Shown: positions 20,001 to 35,000 of the stretch, piece by piece
Layout of the letters: every line of letters starts with the position of its first letter
Position numbering within the stretch: position 1 is the first letter of the stretch
DNA from: Strigamia acuminata
Lineage: Eukaryota > Arthropoda > Chilopoda > Geophilomorpha > Linotaeniidae
Direction: 5' to 3'
NCBI GenBank assembly: GCA_949358305.1
Contig: OX442315.1
Location: 28,172,427 to 28,236,426, forward strand
DNA length: 64,000 nucleotides
Position numbers and translations under genes: made by a program
The notes under the pieces: model-generated
Told to the model about the DNA's origin: nothing
Databases searched by the model: none
The model's input: the letters and a program-made list of their open reading frames with translations, nothing else

Positions 20001-23000
20001 ATCCTTCTTTTTATTCTTTGTAAGAGTAATTCTAAGAGTATGATAATCTTGTTGAGGTCCCGGCAACACAACTCTACGTTTAATCAACTGCAATAACAGA
20101 ACTTAGAACGACTATTTACATCAAAAATAAGTTCGCGACTTTTTGAGAATTTTTCATTGAACCAAAACATCGAATCAAACGTGAATTACCAATCTTTTTA
20201 AATTCACAAATAAATTAGGTGCATTCAATCTTCAAAAGACAAATTGACTTATTCATCTGAAATGACTTCTACAAACACGGTATAACGTTTTTTACATCAG
20301 ACCTCTGAGAAGTCATCTTGAAAGGATTCAAATAAGAGGCTTAGGATTAAATAAAATTGAAATCATTTCTGCTGTTTCCGCCATGTTTCAAAGCAATAAT
20401 TATAGATCATGTACCTATATTCTTAATTCTCACAATTCTCATAATAACCATAGTTGCTTAGGTTTTGGTTCCTAGGCAACTCCCCGCTCTAAAGAATAAA
20501 ACCAAAGACCTCAAAATCCCAGTGATAACAGGTCTATTATTTGATCATTGGGACTTGTTCCAATTAGTCTTAACAACATATCAACTTCTATGACTTATAG
20601 AAGTGACTTATCTCTTCTGCTATTGGCTATTGTTACCACACGTTGTGGGTAGCCATCTTTTTAGTTCATTTTAGTGTGTTCAATCAAGAAAATAATTCGT
20701 CTTTTAAAGTTTGAATGAACTTTTTAGCTTCCTGGTAAAATTAGTTGGCAAAAACTCGCAAACTCTCGAAAAACAATTTCAACTCGATTTGACTAACCAA
20801 ATGAATGGGCGAAGCACTATCTCTCAAAACCTGCACCGCTTTGGCATATTCAACATTTTCCAACGAAGCCCCATTCACGCTAATTACTCTGTCATTAATT
20901 CTACAAAGAAGGCCGATTAATCAAAATTATATTAGTTTCAACACCACACTCACAATAGTCGTCCTTCGGCTGGCCCGGCTTTAAGAACATCGGAAATGGC
21001 AATGGCTGGGTCTCCATTACTGAAATGTGGATTGTCTCTGCCACCACTAACGGCAATACCAAACCCATATCCAGGTACACGATTTATTGGGACTGTGTGG
21101 TATTCCCAGACGGCACGCTCACCATCCTACAATTTAAAAAAATATATATTACCAAATTTTATTTTAAAACGAAGTAAATAAAAAAAATAAAAAAAAATAA
21201 AAAAAATTTCATCACAAACTACTGTTACTATCGTCAGCAATATCTTTCGCCCTCTCTTTAGGGTCCATCATCTGTTGACATGCATATGACACGTCTTTGG
21301 AACCACATTTCCTTGGACCAGCAATTTTTTTACCCTTAAATCGGATAACTCGGAGAAAAAATTGCAAATAAGAAAAAAGTTCTGCTGACTTTAGTTGCTG
21401 TGCAAGCGAGTCTCTTGAAATCATAAACTAAACTCAAAAGACATCTGTTTTTGGCAGCGAGAAAATCATCAATGAGTGGAAGTAATCGACGGTTTTTTTC
21501 ACCAAAAAACTTCACAATTTAGTCAACCGACAATAACCATAAAGCAAAAGAAGAAAAAACGAAGAAAAAACGAAAAAAAAAAAAAAAAACAAGTTTAACA
21601 TTCCCATCTTTGCTTTGCATGTTTATTCTCTCACTCTCAAGCAGATGAAATAGGAGAAGACATTAAGTCTGCTCATAAATCAGATTCAATTCCAACGTAG
21701 ACCTGCTCGTATATCACGTGTGGACAACTGCTTTCCCCTCGTCTTCCATTACTATCAAACAACCTGCAGAACTTCATTCCGGCTAAACCAAAATTCAAAT
21801 TTTTTTACATTAATTTTAAATGAAAAGGTCTTCCATTAAAATGTCCACACTGCACCACCCGAACGTGCGGTTTATTCCCTGCGCCATTCAATATTTCTCG
21901 TCCTCGCAGTCCCCCCGATCCTTCGCCTTCGCCGCAATATCCTTCTCCTTTTTTCTTTTTTTTATTATTTCCGCTTGCTTCCTTATTAGTCCATAAAATA
22001 AGTGGTTACCGAAGCAAATATGGCTCAATGTCAAAATGAAACACGACACGAACTTGACTTTTCATCTGCCACAACTTCGAACAAGAAATATACCGAAGTC
22101 AATCGCCGTCCCTTAAATTGGCTCACTTTGCCGTATTAGAACGAGCAAAGAATAAAGGCAAAAAATGAAGACGAAAAAAATAAGTACAATCCTCATAGGT
22201 CGTCACCGAGAAACTTGGCACGAGACACCACAAATGATAATAAAAGAAAAACGAGTGGAAAAAAGTTGGGAAATGAAACGAAATAAATAAATAAATAAAT
22301 AAAAGTTCGTAGATTTATTAGTGTTATATCCAGCACGATTGGGAAGAAAAAAAAAAAAAGTGGGTGGCGGGAGGTCGTCTGACATCATATTAATTTGCTT
22401 CATTTCTCCAGGGAGCAACGAACAAGGAATACATGAGTGGATATAAAAAGAGAGGAAGGTAGAGAGAACCAAGCTCACTAAGTTACCAACATGCTTTTGC
22501 CATTAGCTGCCAATGTCCTTCTCAGCAGCTTCCCGCCAGACCTACTAATCCTCGTATTATGGATCTATATTTGCTCCAAAAGAAGCGAGCAATATGTAAT
22601 CTTAAACCAACGTCACATAAATTCTACTCTTTTGTAGTCCCAGCGCTCACCAATTTGCAAAAGTTGATTTCCAAAGACACCAATTTGATTCACTTAATTT
22701 CCCACTTCTTTAACTTAGTCAAACCCGACGTGGCGTCGATTTTTGATTAAAATTGTTGCAAAAAATACTTTCTTTCGTCTCCTTTTTACATAAAACCCGC
22801 GTTGAATCTCTTTTCCTCCTTTTATATCTGTCCCTCAAGACAGAAATTCACTTTGCGCATGCGTGTATCTCGGTCATCATAAGTGAATTCAAATACGCGT
22901 TCAATGAAGAGATACTTTATCTTTAATGTACTTCTATTTCCATAGATTGAATGCACTTACTCGTTAATCAAACATTCCACGCCCTATGTGTAAAGCTTAA

Positions 23001-26000
23001 CTTTTGAGCAAAAATGTTTTCCACTCAAAAGATCAATTGTCGGCTGTCGCTCAACCACAATTTGGCGCTAATATTGCGTTAAACCAGCGACCGTTTGTAA
23101 AGAAATTAGTAATTAAGTCAACAAATAAGTTACGCCAAACATTAGTAAAAGCGCGCTTTTAATACGAGCACAAAATGTCCGGATGTAATTTCCTGCCAGC
23201 CATAAAAAAGGCTTTAAATTTTCATCAAACCTTCACTGTGTGTATTCTGGTAATCTCCTGCGGACCAAAGCATTCATAATCAATAATGCACAGACACTGC
23301 ATGTGGCAATGTTTGTAACATGTGAGCACAAATGTTTAATAATGTTTTATCTAACGAGATAAATCTAAATTATTATCAAAATGTAATTCCCAAGTAACAA
23401 GCAACATCTTCGCGCGCAGAGTGTCTGCGAGTACAGCACGAGGGCGAATTTTCATGCAAGAAATTTCCGGTTTGGCCAGCAGAGTTCATCGCAATTGTCA
23501 ACATTACGTCTGCATCGTGCACACAAATGCTATTTATTAAACTTACATTCCAAGAAAAAGCTAGGTCTTCAACCTTTACTTATTCATGGCAGCAAAGGAT
23601 TTTAATGCCATCCATTAAAATGATGAAAAGGAAGGAAACTAATAAGCACCATTCAATTTCACATGATAAATCAAAACTCGGCATCGCCACAACCAGACTA
23701 CCACACCCAACAATTTCAACCTAAATCACCCATTACGTTTTTTCCAAAATCAAATTTATAGATTCATTTTTTTGACGTAATCAAACTTGAGAGCCCACTT
23801 TATTAAATTGGATCTTAAACACCCTAATGTCACACCATTCTGCTGTCATCTTCAATTTTATACCTTTCCATTAAATCGCGACAATTCCTAACCAAAAAAT
23901 AAATAAAAATAAAAATAAATCTTCTATTGTATGTTAATGCATACGGGATTACATTTTAAGTTGATGCTTAATGTAGCTTTTGAACGCGCATGCGCAGTGA
24001 ATCGGTGTTTGAGAAATCACGGATTCACATCGTAAACAAAAGCTCCACAAATAGTTCAATTGTTCTGCAGTTTAATCATTAACACTTAACGAACACGACC
24101 TTCAAAATCTCCAGAGGAAACTTAATCAATGACAACATAAATTTACTATCACTTTTCTTATATTTCTTAAGCTTTATTTATAATGTAACGCGTCTATTAC
24201 TGCTTTTAACACCAAAAACTAAAAAAAAAAAAATTATATATAAATTTTAAAAAATTATAATCTTTGAAAATGTTTCATTTTTAATTTTTTATTTTCTAAG
24301 ATTGCATTAGTGAAACATGTTATTTTATAATTTTTATTCCATGTCACAATTCAGACATTAATTCAATTAAACCTTATTATTTTCTAGCTGTCAGTTGAAA
24401 ACAGAATTAAAATTTTTAAAACATTAACCGCTTTATTGATCTCATTCCTTCACATTAAAAAATTTATTAATTTTTCCATTTTCCATCTGTTTGTCTTCAT
24501 AATTGAAATATTTTATTAAGCACAGAATTATTTAAAAAAAAACACAACTTCACATTAAACTTTAAATTTAATTCAAAGAGATGTCATCGAATTAAGCGAC
24601 GAAAAAACGCTTCACTTGTTCGAAGAAAAATATTGACATCCATATTTGTTTATCAAATCAAACTTACTTCTGCTCCAATGGCAATAAGATAAGAAAAAAA
24701 AGTGTTTCAAGCCGCACATTAATATCCTTCACATAATCCCAACTTGCAAACATTTAAACTCGTTATCTTTCAATTTTTTCCCGGTTATGCAATTTATCTA
24801 AATACCCGATAATAAATAAATAAATACGGTAACTAAAACGCATCTTTTGAATCAATAATTCCCACAAGAGACGAATTAAAGTAGCGAGAGAAAACTATTG
24901 AGTTTTGCATTTAGGCGCCGCTACAAAACTGAAAAACCGATAAACTCTTGTTTACACGTAATCAGACGATAAATTTATCTTCTCAATAACAAAAAAACAA
25001 AAAAACACCAAAACAAAAAAACAAAAACAAAAAAATCTTCCCGTTTCCAAACTAAGCACCTCAGGAAAAAAAATTAACTTAGAAAAACGTTATAAAATTG
25101 TATTTTGTCACAAGTGGATTTCATTTCGAGAAATAAAAATAGCACGAAAAAATTGATGTTTTTCTAGTTGCACTCATAACCATCAATTTTTTTTTCCGTG
25201 CACAACTTCTACTAAAGTCGAATGCCAAGCGGGATTTAATGAGTTCTCCACGCAAATGACTCTGTTTTCAACTCGAAATGACAGACTGGATGTCATCAAA
25301 TTTGTACACAAATTCAGTCATTTATACTTGATTAATTAAACAACTTTTATTACCCACCGCACACTTTTGTCTGCAACAACAACCTCGAAATTAATCTATT
25401 CAAATGACCAAAAATGCTGCTGCCAACTTCATATATTTAAACACGCCTTAATAATAAGTTACCTCGCAGAAAGACATTTTACGCCAATGACGTCATACAT
25501 TCCTATTTTTACTGTTACAAGAACAAAAGCCGCGATCGATATGTTTACAACAGAAATGTTACCTGTATTCATTAAGTCATAGCCCTTTTAAAAAAAAAAA
25601 AAAAAAAAAAAAACATTTTGTAATTTAAAAACTTTTTTGTTGCAGAAAGATGAGAAAACGCGAGATTGAAACGAGATAATCTACATATGACAAAGATAAG
25701 TCATCTTAGTTATACGACTCGGGAAGCTAGCTTTGATTAAACAACCTTGTAAGAGCTCAGTAATGGTTTGTCCCAATTAGATAACAGATAAAAACTCTCT
25801 ACAACTTGAAAAAAAATTACCTATAAAAAACCCGATATTTTATTTTTTAAGAAAAGAAAAAAAAATTTCAGAAAAAAAAAAAAAAATTTATAAAAAAAAA
25901 TCCATATCTAAAGCCCTAATGTGCTCGTTTTAAAACACATATTACACCTTAATTCTTTATTGTCAAAACCCACAAATTGAAGCCAACCTTTCCCAATTGA

Positions 26001-29000
26001 AGCACTTGCGAGGACTAAGAAATGCACAAATCGGTGGAAATTGTAGCTCGTTAAGTTAAAACAATTTCTTCCGACGCTAACACGAATCACCCCAGAGTGA
26101 GAAGAGCGGTAAATCCATCTCTACCTCCTCTTGGGTAATGGTAAATGAGCTCTGGTGCTTCCAGCTCAAATTTGGGCTCTTGGTTTTGCCGCTTCAGGTT
26201 GGTTGTGCTGGCAACGCCTTCCTTTCTTTCTTTCTTACCTACTGGATCGAATGACTTGAATACAACTTTGAAGCGTCTATTCATTTTAGGCCCGATACAC
26301 TCATTCCTTGCCAAAACTTTTATCCCATCTTAAAATCTCCATCTTTAAAGCTTCTTTTTCCTCTTTTTTTTGCTTTACCCCGCCTTAATAAGATCCGAAA
26401 CCCATTTGTAACCAATTTCTTGCCTGCTTTCCATCAAGTGTCAAAGGAATGGTGTATCGTGACTAACTTTCAACTCCAGAGCGGAAAGAATCCTCTTGCG
26501 AAAGTTCATTATGGGAGTCCATCTATTGGGAACTCGGGATTTACTTTAGTTTTTCAATAAGAAACGCATCAACCTATTTGTCTTTGCCTGACAGCTTAGT
26601 CTCGCATCACCCTGCAAGAGACTCGAGTCCCTCTAACCCTTTCTTACCCTCCTTTGGAATACGAGAAGACAATCCAATTCCAATCATCTTGTTCCAACAA
26701 ATTACTCATCCAACGAAAACATCCCGCACATCTGTTCTTTTTTTTAAATATAAAAAAAAAAAATTTAACCAAATGATTAAAAAAAAAAAATTAATAAAAA
26801 TAAATTAGAGCGTATAAAAATGTAATGAAAAAAAAATTCCATAACGGTTTCCCCGCAATCTTCCTAAAGTGATGGATTTTTTTTCCTTTCTTTTTTTCCC
26901 TTCGTTTATCCCATCTTTATCCGAGTCGCATGCTTCGGCGTGCTGTTGTTGCTTATTTTACGAGTGGGCTTTTCTGCTGTGCATCCGGCAAGTACAGCAA
27001 AACTTTCCTTCCCTAATTTTCCGTTACGAGTCTGCTGTTGCTCTTTTTTTTTCATCCCAATAACAAACCATATTTCCCAAGCGTGAATTCCATTAAAGTT
27101 TAAACTATTCTCCACTTTCTCGCTAATTTAAGCACTAATTCTCAATTATATTCGTCATTTATCATACAGCAAAACACAATTCAAACGAACGAATCTTAAT
27201 AAGCAAACCAAACCATAATTTTTCCATTTTTTCCATTTATTTTCCCAAAAAAATATTTATAAAATTAAAACCGCAAACAAAACCGGTTCTATACATCCTC
27301 CATCCTTCACACAAAACGATTATGTAAATATTTTTATTCAACTTAATCCTATTTTAATTTTTTCAAATCGCCCATTAAAATGCATACCTCGTAGCTCATT
27401 CACCACCACGAACTCAAAGCAGCTGACAACGCTTTCGTTACAATTTACGAGTTACTTTTCGCTTTCCAAGACAATCCCGAACCATCTATCGCAGCTGCGA
27501 AAACACAATAATCTTACCGTTGGTAACACCTTCATTGCAGACAACGATGCGATCACGCACACGATGCAACGTCACCCGGTTGACCCTTAGCACGTCGAAA
27601 TCGGACGAGGTTAATTGTGATCACCGTATGACAACAACAGGTGAAACAAACACGCCCACACCTGGCACGCGCCAAAACCAAGTGGCGCCGAACAGAGCAC
27701 AACAGAGTGAAGCGGCTGAGAGGGAAGGAAAGTCGATTTGTGCAAGGGACGGGATGGGATAGCGGGTGATTTATGGAACGAAAGCGGGTGAAATGTGAGG
27801 CACCGTCTTTTTCATATTCGAAACAGATAACAACTGTCACTTGCAGTAATTGTTTTTTATCCTAACTCTTTTTTTTATCCCGCCTTTTCCTATTAATTTG
27901 TTTTCACCAGTGCAATTTAAAAAACGAAACACGAAACATGAAGTAAAAAAATATTTAATTCAATAAATTTCATTATTAATTCCAACATTTCACATGCCAC
28001 AACATGTTCGTGTTGGTGTAATTGCCATTACTCTTCAAACTGATCAATTCGTTTTCATCCTTTTTCTGACCTTTCGCTGTCCTTCAATCAAAACGAATGT
28101 TGCAATTTCCCATTTTTACAAAATGTCATTATTAATTTTTTTTTTTTTTTGTAAATTAAAAAGAATTATACATTTCCCCTCATCATAACTTCACCTCAAT
28201 TTAATTTCTCGGCGAGCTGCAAGACAGCAGCATGTGTTAAGGGTCGCTCCAAATATGACTCATCTGGCGTCCACTAACGACGCCTGCTAAATCTCCCACT
28301 GTCATGTAGCATTCATGACCACTCAGCGTCCATCCAGATCCACCACAAACATTGGCAACAAAAGTAAAAGTGAAAACGCAGGAAAACAAACAAGAAGAAT
28401 TCAATTTCGCATATTAATATTGAATTGAATAAAATGAATACCGGTAACTAAAATATTTACAACATTTACACGCTAGAAAATTCATACATTCAGTGCGCAC
28501 GTTCGCTTTGAATCCAATTGTAATTTCTATTTTAACCGAGCAAATTTAATTATAAGTCATCCTGTTTTACAGCTAAGCTCATTTATTGATCCTTATTTAC
28601 CTTCCAATAGACAGCACATCCTAATTATTAGACAAGAGAAAACTGAGCGGGTGGCTGCAAGTAATCATTTTTTTGTCACTCCCATCGCAGTGACATATTC
28701 CGATAAGAGTGTCTGAAGCCCCAGTGGATTGCCCTGATTAATTGCCGCTTCAAGCTACATTCTAATTACAACCTAGCTCCATATTGGAAACAAATCAAGT
28801 CAAATGTGACGACGAATGTCTTAAGCCATTCATAAATGCCTATAAATCCCTCCATTTAGCAGCTCCCCCTCACTGGATCAATTGAATACTCCTTTCCTCT
28901 TGCCCACAACGTTAAAAATAAACAAAAAAATATTAAATAGTCAGTTTTCCCCTTCTTTCTCTCCAAGTGTTGTATTATTTTATACATAGGCCTATATTAA

Positions 29001-32000
29001 AAAAAAAATTAGTAGAGAAAAATTTCATTTTCAGAATTTGCAATGCATATGTTCATATGGTTTTAATGGCTTGAAAAGAACACATTACACGATGTTTGTA
29101 GTACCTATCTGTGTAGAAAAAAAATGCTAATTGTTAACCGATATGCAAAAGCAAAATAAGCGTTTCCCTTCTTATTTAAATAATATAAAACGACTTAAAA
29201 AAAATAAAATTAAAAAAATAAAAAAATGAAAATTTATTCCTCTTATTTTTTTCACCTCTTTACCCACTCATTCAGAAAGTCATATTTTTCCTAACCCATT
29301 TACCTTTTTCTAACCTCCAGATTGCTGAACGTGTGAGTATCATTAGCACTCGTTTTCTGGCCAGAGACCAAGGGATTTCCATGAGGATTCCCAAGCGGTT
29401 TCGAGTCCAGTTCAATGCTGCTTTTCATGCTTAGGAGAGTTAATTTGATGAGAAAGCAGAACCGGGGGCACAACTCTTGTCTTGCAAGATCCCTTTTTCT
29501 TATAATCGAAGTAAATTTTCGCACCCATTCATTACATTACATCGTCCGTTTATGAAGGCGCGCTCTATTAATAATAGGCTGCAAAAGGGAAAACGACGCT
29601 TTATATTTTCGTTAGAATAAAAAGTCGATATAATGTTTTTAAGAAAAAATGCGCGCAATAAATTTGTCTTTTCTCAGCTTTATGTTTATACCACGACCAT
29701 GATATGTACAGATAATATTTAAAGAGCACCGCATCAACCCGAATTTATCCATCATTATTTTACTCATGTTTCTTTTATATAACGAATGCAATTTATCCGT
29801 TTATCCCATATAACAATACTGTAAATAAATAAAGAAATTGAAAGGAAAAAAATGCGAATATAAAAATAGATGCTGTTTGTTTTTAACCTCATTTGGCTCT
29901 TCATTACAGATTCCATTTTAATACAGTGGTCTTTTAATCGAATCTTAATCTTATTATGTTCCCAAATCGATAATTTTTTTATTGCCTTCAAAGAATCTTT
30001 AAAATAAAAAGAGCAGAAAATATATTTTGATGAAAACGAATAATAGTCTTCCAACCATAACATTGGTATTCCAATGTTTCCATAGCAGCTATGATTGCAA
30101 CTTACTCAACCACCTATAAATAAACTCCATAAAGACACACGTTGTAATGTCACAATACATTTGTTTTTTTTCAAAATCTACTCCATAAATCACATCTTTT
30201 TTCACCTAAGTTAATAAATAAAATAAAAAACCCTCCCAAAAAAATAAAAAATTAAAACAAAAAAAAAACTCAAAACATTTATTTTGCTAAAATTCCTCGT
30301 TTACTCACCATCAATTAAGATGAAAAGATAAAATTAACATTAATTCAAAAATAATTAATTAAACTTGTATCCGCCATGTGCAAACAATGACTGCATTTGT
30401 CACCATTAAAACAACAAATAAAGTTTTTGTAAAACCAGCAAAAAACAAACATTTTTTCTCTTTATAAAAAAGACGGAAGAAAAGCAGTGGTCATCAATCA
30501 TAAATCTGACTTGCTCTTTTATTTCCCCACCCCATCTCCCCCCATCCCCCCCGCACACACACTAAAAAAAAAATATAAAAAATAAAATAAAAATGCAAAG
30601 TATCACCAAGCACCCCGCTCCAAAGTGATGTAAAATGGAAATGAAATGTTCATTCTTAACTCGACACAAAATCCTTGCTCTCAAAACGCGGTAATAAGAA
30701 TAAATAATAACAATCATTGGGGCGCGAAAATGAGGTCAAACAAGGCATCGATCAAACATGTAGAACGAACCTAACCTAAAAGTCAAATACAACTTTTAAA
30801 ACCACGAGTATGAAAATGAATAAAGATCGAAGGCAGCATCGTTGTACCTCGAGAATTCAACCTGGCCAGAAGAATGTTGGCTCCCTTATCGCAGTTCAAT
30901 TTCATCATGTTGGGACTGGGGCCTGATAAAACAATTTGAATAAGAATGCGAGGAACGCTGATCCCAGATAGTGGCGAAGTGCAGCATTCCCCTTCCTTCA
31001 AACTACTACAGCAAATCTCAAAATAACGGAAATGAATTTACTGTGTAATTAAAGCCGCACAAAACCGGCCTGTCTGCAGCGGCGTTAAATCAGGAAATTG
31101 TACAATAAACGCAGTCAGGCGCTCTTTCCTGGGCGACACAGGATGATCGGGATGAAAACGGGCGCAGGGGGGAGTGGTACACATCCAGCCATCCATCCAT
31201 CCATCCATCCCACTGCATTCCACTCACTTCCCCTTTCAGCAGCCGAGCAATTAATCGGAGAGGTAAAAATTGATGAAGCAAGGAGAATAGAGAGTTGTAC
31301 GCTAATGTGCCCACTTTTATCTGCTTCGTTGCAGACGAGAGTTGGTTATGGAAATACACACAACGAGGTGTTGGAAAACGTTACATCATCCATTCTTTCT
31401 TACTAATGATGACTCATGGGAGTAATGTCTCGCTATTAGATAATTTAGCACGGGACGCAAAACACAAACAAAACTGTTAAATAAACCCGACCTCGCAAAA
31501 CGCTCCAACAAGTTAAGCTTTTTCCTCCTTTTTTTTTATTGCTTCTCCACGTTATCAACATGCAGGTACTTGAAATAAAGGAATTTTATTGCCGCACAAT
31601 CTCTGTTCTATTACATACACTTTAGATTCCATCAATAAACAACATTTCCTTCAGATGTCGTTTCGTTTTTATTGCTGGTGACTGATACGGTCCAGGATCT
31701 ATATCAAATTCATCTTCAATTCATTACTCCTTAAAACTGCCCCGCTATTTTTCGAATTCCATCACAATTTTCCAGAGGTAAGGAATAAAGAATAATTGAT
31801 GCCCCACTGCAAAGGGCACTCTGCAGAATAAACGAAGACCTGATGGTGAGCGACAAGGTAAAAAACCTTCATTTCTAAAACAAGTTGGAGCGGTCAGGCC
31901 ACCTGTGGTGTCCGCCTACAGTGCTTGTTTTGGTTTTGTCACATGCCATTGATTGACAGATTACAGCAACAAAGAGGCGTGGTTTGAATCGACATCAGTC

Positions 32001-35000
32001 ACCACCACGCCTAATAATAACTATAATAGCGATGGTAATAAAATAACCACAAAAAAACCAACTAATTATTCTGAAAGGTTGTTGTTGCATTATGGCAAAC
32101 CTAAGCAAGCAAAAAATTATTATGCAAATATTCTCTGCATATTTGTGGATGAAAATTAATTGCACACAATTCCGTGTATTTGCTCAGGCAGTAACTCGTT
32201 TAGAAAAATAAAAAAAGATTTGTAATCGCATAATTATTTCAAACAATTCCTTTAAGCTCCTCCATTTCAGTTAGCATATATTCCCTACGCTCGAACATTA
32301 TCTCTTACTCGCACACAAAAAAATAATTCATTAGACACTAATTGGTTCACTAATCCCTCGTGAAATTCTGATGGGAACAAAAAAAAAAGAAAAAAAAAAA
32401 AACAACCAACAAGAACCCGGTAAAAATTACTCATCTTAACATAACTTGAAAACAATTTTCCTTTCATAAAGACATTTCATTTAATAAGAGATAAACGCTA
32501 TCATGTCGTATCAATAAAGCTGAACGACGCAGCAGTGTGCGCAGATTGGTTCCAGCACGCTTCCGACGAAATTCATGCGCAAAACTAGAATTTCTAGTTA
32601 GAAACACGTTTGTGAAATAAGACATAGTGTTCTCATAAAAATGTCCAAACTTAGTCTTTCCAACAGTAGCGACCTGGTGTCTGCATGGCCATGCAAGCAA
32701 TATATTGCCAACTATTTCTTACAAAACACGCTTGTTCTCTCAACTGTGAACAAAAAAAAGAGAATTCCTAAAGAATTTCCTTTTCACCTATTTTCCCCCT
32801 TTTCCTTTCTACTCCTCACACAAATACCACAACCATCGGCTTTAGTCTTTTAATGCATCACTAGTTACACTTCAAAACTGTAAATTCAATGCTCATTTCA
32901 ACGTATCCGTTGACTGAAACAATAAAAAGGGTAAATCAAAGCCCCCGAAAAAAGATCTTAGTTGAGAATTGGGATCTAATCCTGTTTTTGCACTTTAATG
33001 AAAAGCCACAAAAGTTGACAAGCACCGTGTAAGTTCCTGCAAAACAACCATCAACGGGCCTCAATTTCTACTAGTACAAGAGCTCGTCTGCACTCGGTGC
33101 AATTGCATTCGCTTTCCTCCCTTTTCTAGTTTCTGAGGGAAGCTCGTGAATGGGGGGATGGGGAAATGAGATGAGTGGCTCACTTTCAACTTCACTTGAA
33201 CAGAGGTGAAAGCAACAGGTGACTGTGCCCTCACTTTAATCAAATTGTTGATATCTTTTAGAAGCAACAAACTTTAAATCAAAGTTGACTTCTTCTTCGC
33301 TAATTCTTTACAACTTTTTCCCTCCTGCTGGAAAAACGCGAGCAATTTGTTAGGTGCTTCGTTTAAGTACAATTAAATAGCCCGAGTTGACCCGATGTAC
33401 TTACTTTTAACTTCATTTAATAGCTGGGAAGACCATTGCATCATTGCTGATCATGTGGTGATAAAGGAAATGAACCAATATATAATGCATGAAACAAAAT
33501 TGCCAAATTAAATTATTCTGCAGGCAATTTAATGACTAAAGTGCTATTAAAAGTAATTTTAGTTCCGGTAAGTAAGTTCAATCTATTTAAATACTCTTAT
33601 TATAAAGTTTCAATTTCATTTAAAAATTTTATTTTCACAAATTCCCATGAATCCCCCAATTATATTTAAAGGTCACGTGAACCGTATGGTGTATCCAATT
33701 AAAAGTCAAGCATCAAAAATGTGATAAATAACAGCTGGAAATTAGTTAAATTATTTGCGTAGCACAAACACAGCTCCCCCTGTAAGCCATCGCCCTTTGG
33801 TGGTTGAATTTCGCTTCGAAAATATTCTGCGATGGTCAAAAATGGAACATTTGGTATCACTAAGTTTCAGGTTTAAATCCATCAGATCCATGGCAGACTC
33901 ATTACACGTAGGTGCGTAGTGCAATTTGTTGTGAAATTAGGTCTGCGCATGCGTGTTCAACAGCTTAAACTCGTCGGGTTTGACACAGGTTCCCATGATA
34001 CACAACACCGCAGCAAAACTTCATTCTAAGAGGCTCCAAGATTAACACGTGCGAACTCCACCTTTAATATTTTACATTTTCAAAGAACTAACTTTAAATT
34101 TTCAAATTCTACCATTTCCCATTCTACCCATAATTATTTCATTTTATTTCTTCAAAAAGTCACAACTAAATTTTTAACAAAAAAAAAAATTTTAAAAAAA
34201 AAAATCCAAAATTAAAAACACTTATTTAAAATAAAAAAAAAATTAAATTACATTAAAACTTCTAAACTCATGAACTTTCAGCTAAATTGAAGAAAGAAGA
34301 CGGTAATTCCACAAAGCAGCAATTTTAAGACAAGAGGTCAAAACGAACCACGACAAGAATCCCATTTAAGAACTGCTTCCACTAAATTAAATGGTTAAAG
34401 GTCATTAGTTAATAAGCAGACATCCCAACTTCAACCACCAAAAGCTTCCTATTTCTTCAAGCGGAACAATACACCCAACGGTAAACATTAAACAAATTTT
34501 TCAAAATAAACCGAAAGCGTGTTGAAACTATCAAATCTATCTACACAAACACACGAACTCACTCACTCGAACCGCCCGATTGAGCGAGGGATTAACAAGG
34601 CAGCAAATTTATTTTGATTCATTAAATATAAATATCCCAGAGGCTTCAGCTGGCAAACAAATCAATGCAATAGCCAACCGATTTACCGCCATTTACATTA
34701 TTCAAAAACCTTAATTCAAACCAGATCTTCGGCACAATTCTTGGCACCGAAAAATATGCGCCCCATAAACTTTAATGCAGATAAAATTAACCATTTCGCG
34801 TGTATACATAACCACAATTACCTTCTGATTAACTCCCGAAATGTCAGGCACCTGCGAATGCCAATGACCTCATGAATTTGCCTCGGAATGCAGGCCAGGC
34901 CCCTTACATCCTCGGTGAACATGGATCTCTAGCCCTAAGGGAAAGGAGTTGCAAACACAAACCGAAAAACGAAACTTTAAAAAAAAAAATAAAAATAAAA

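Noticed and set aside
21212-21424. 70-codon minus-strand frame just upstream of PDZ1
   Set aside because: Looks weakly protein-like but I could not assign it to any family, and it ends at its own stop without joining the PDZ1 exon.
26087-26314. 75-codon frame with a strong donor-like site (GTAAGAAAG)
   Set aside because: The possible exon would end in phase 1, but the next ZO-1 exon starts in phase 0. No domain is recognised, so I did not call an exon.
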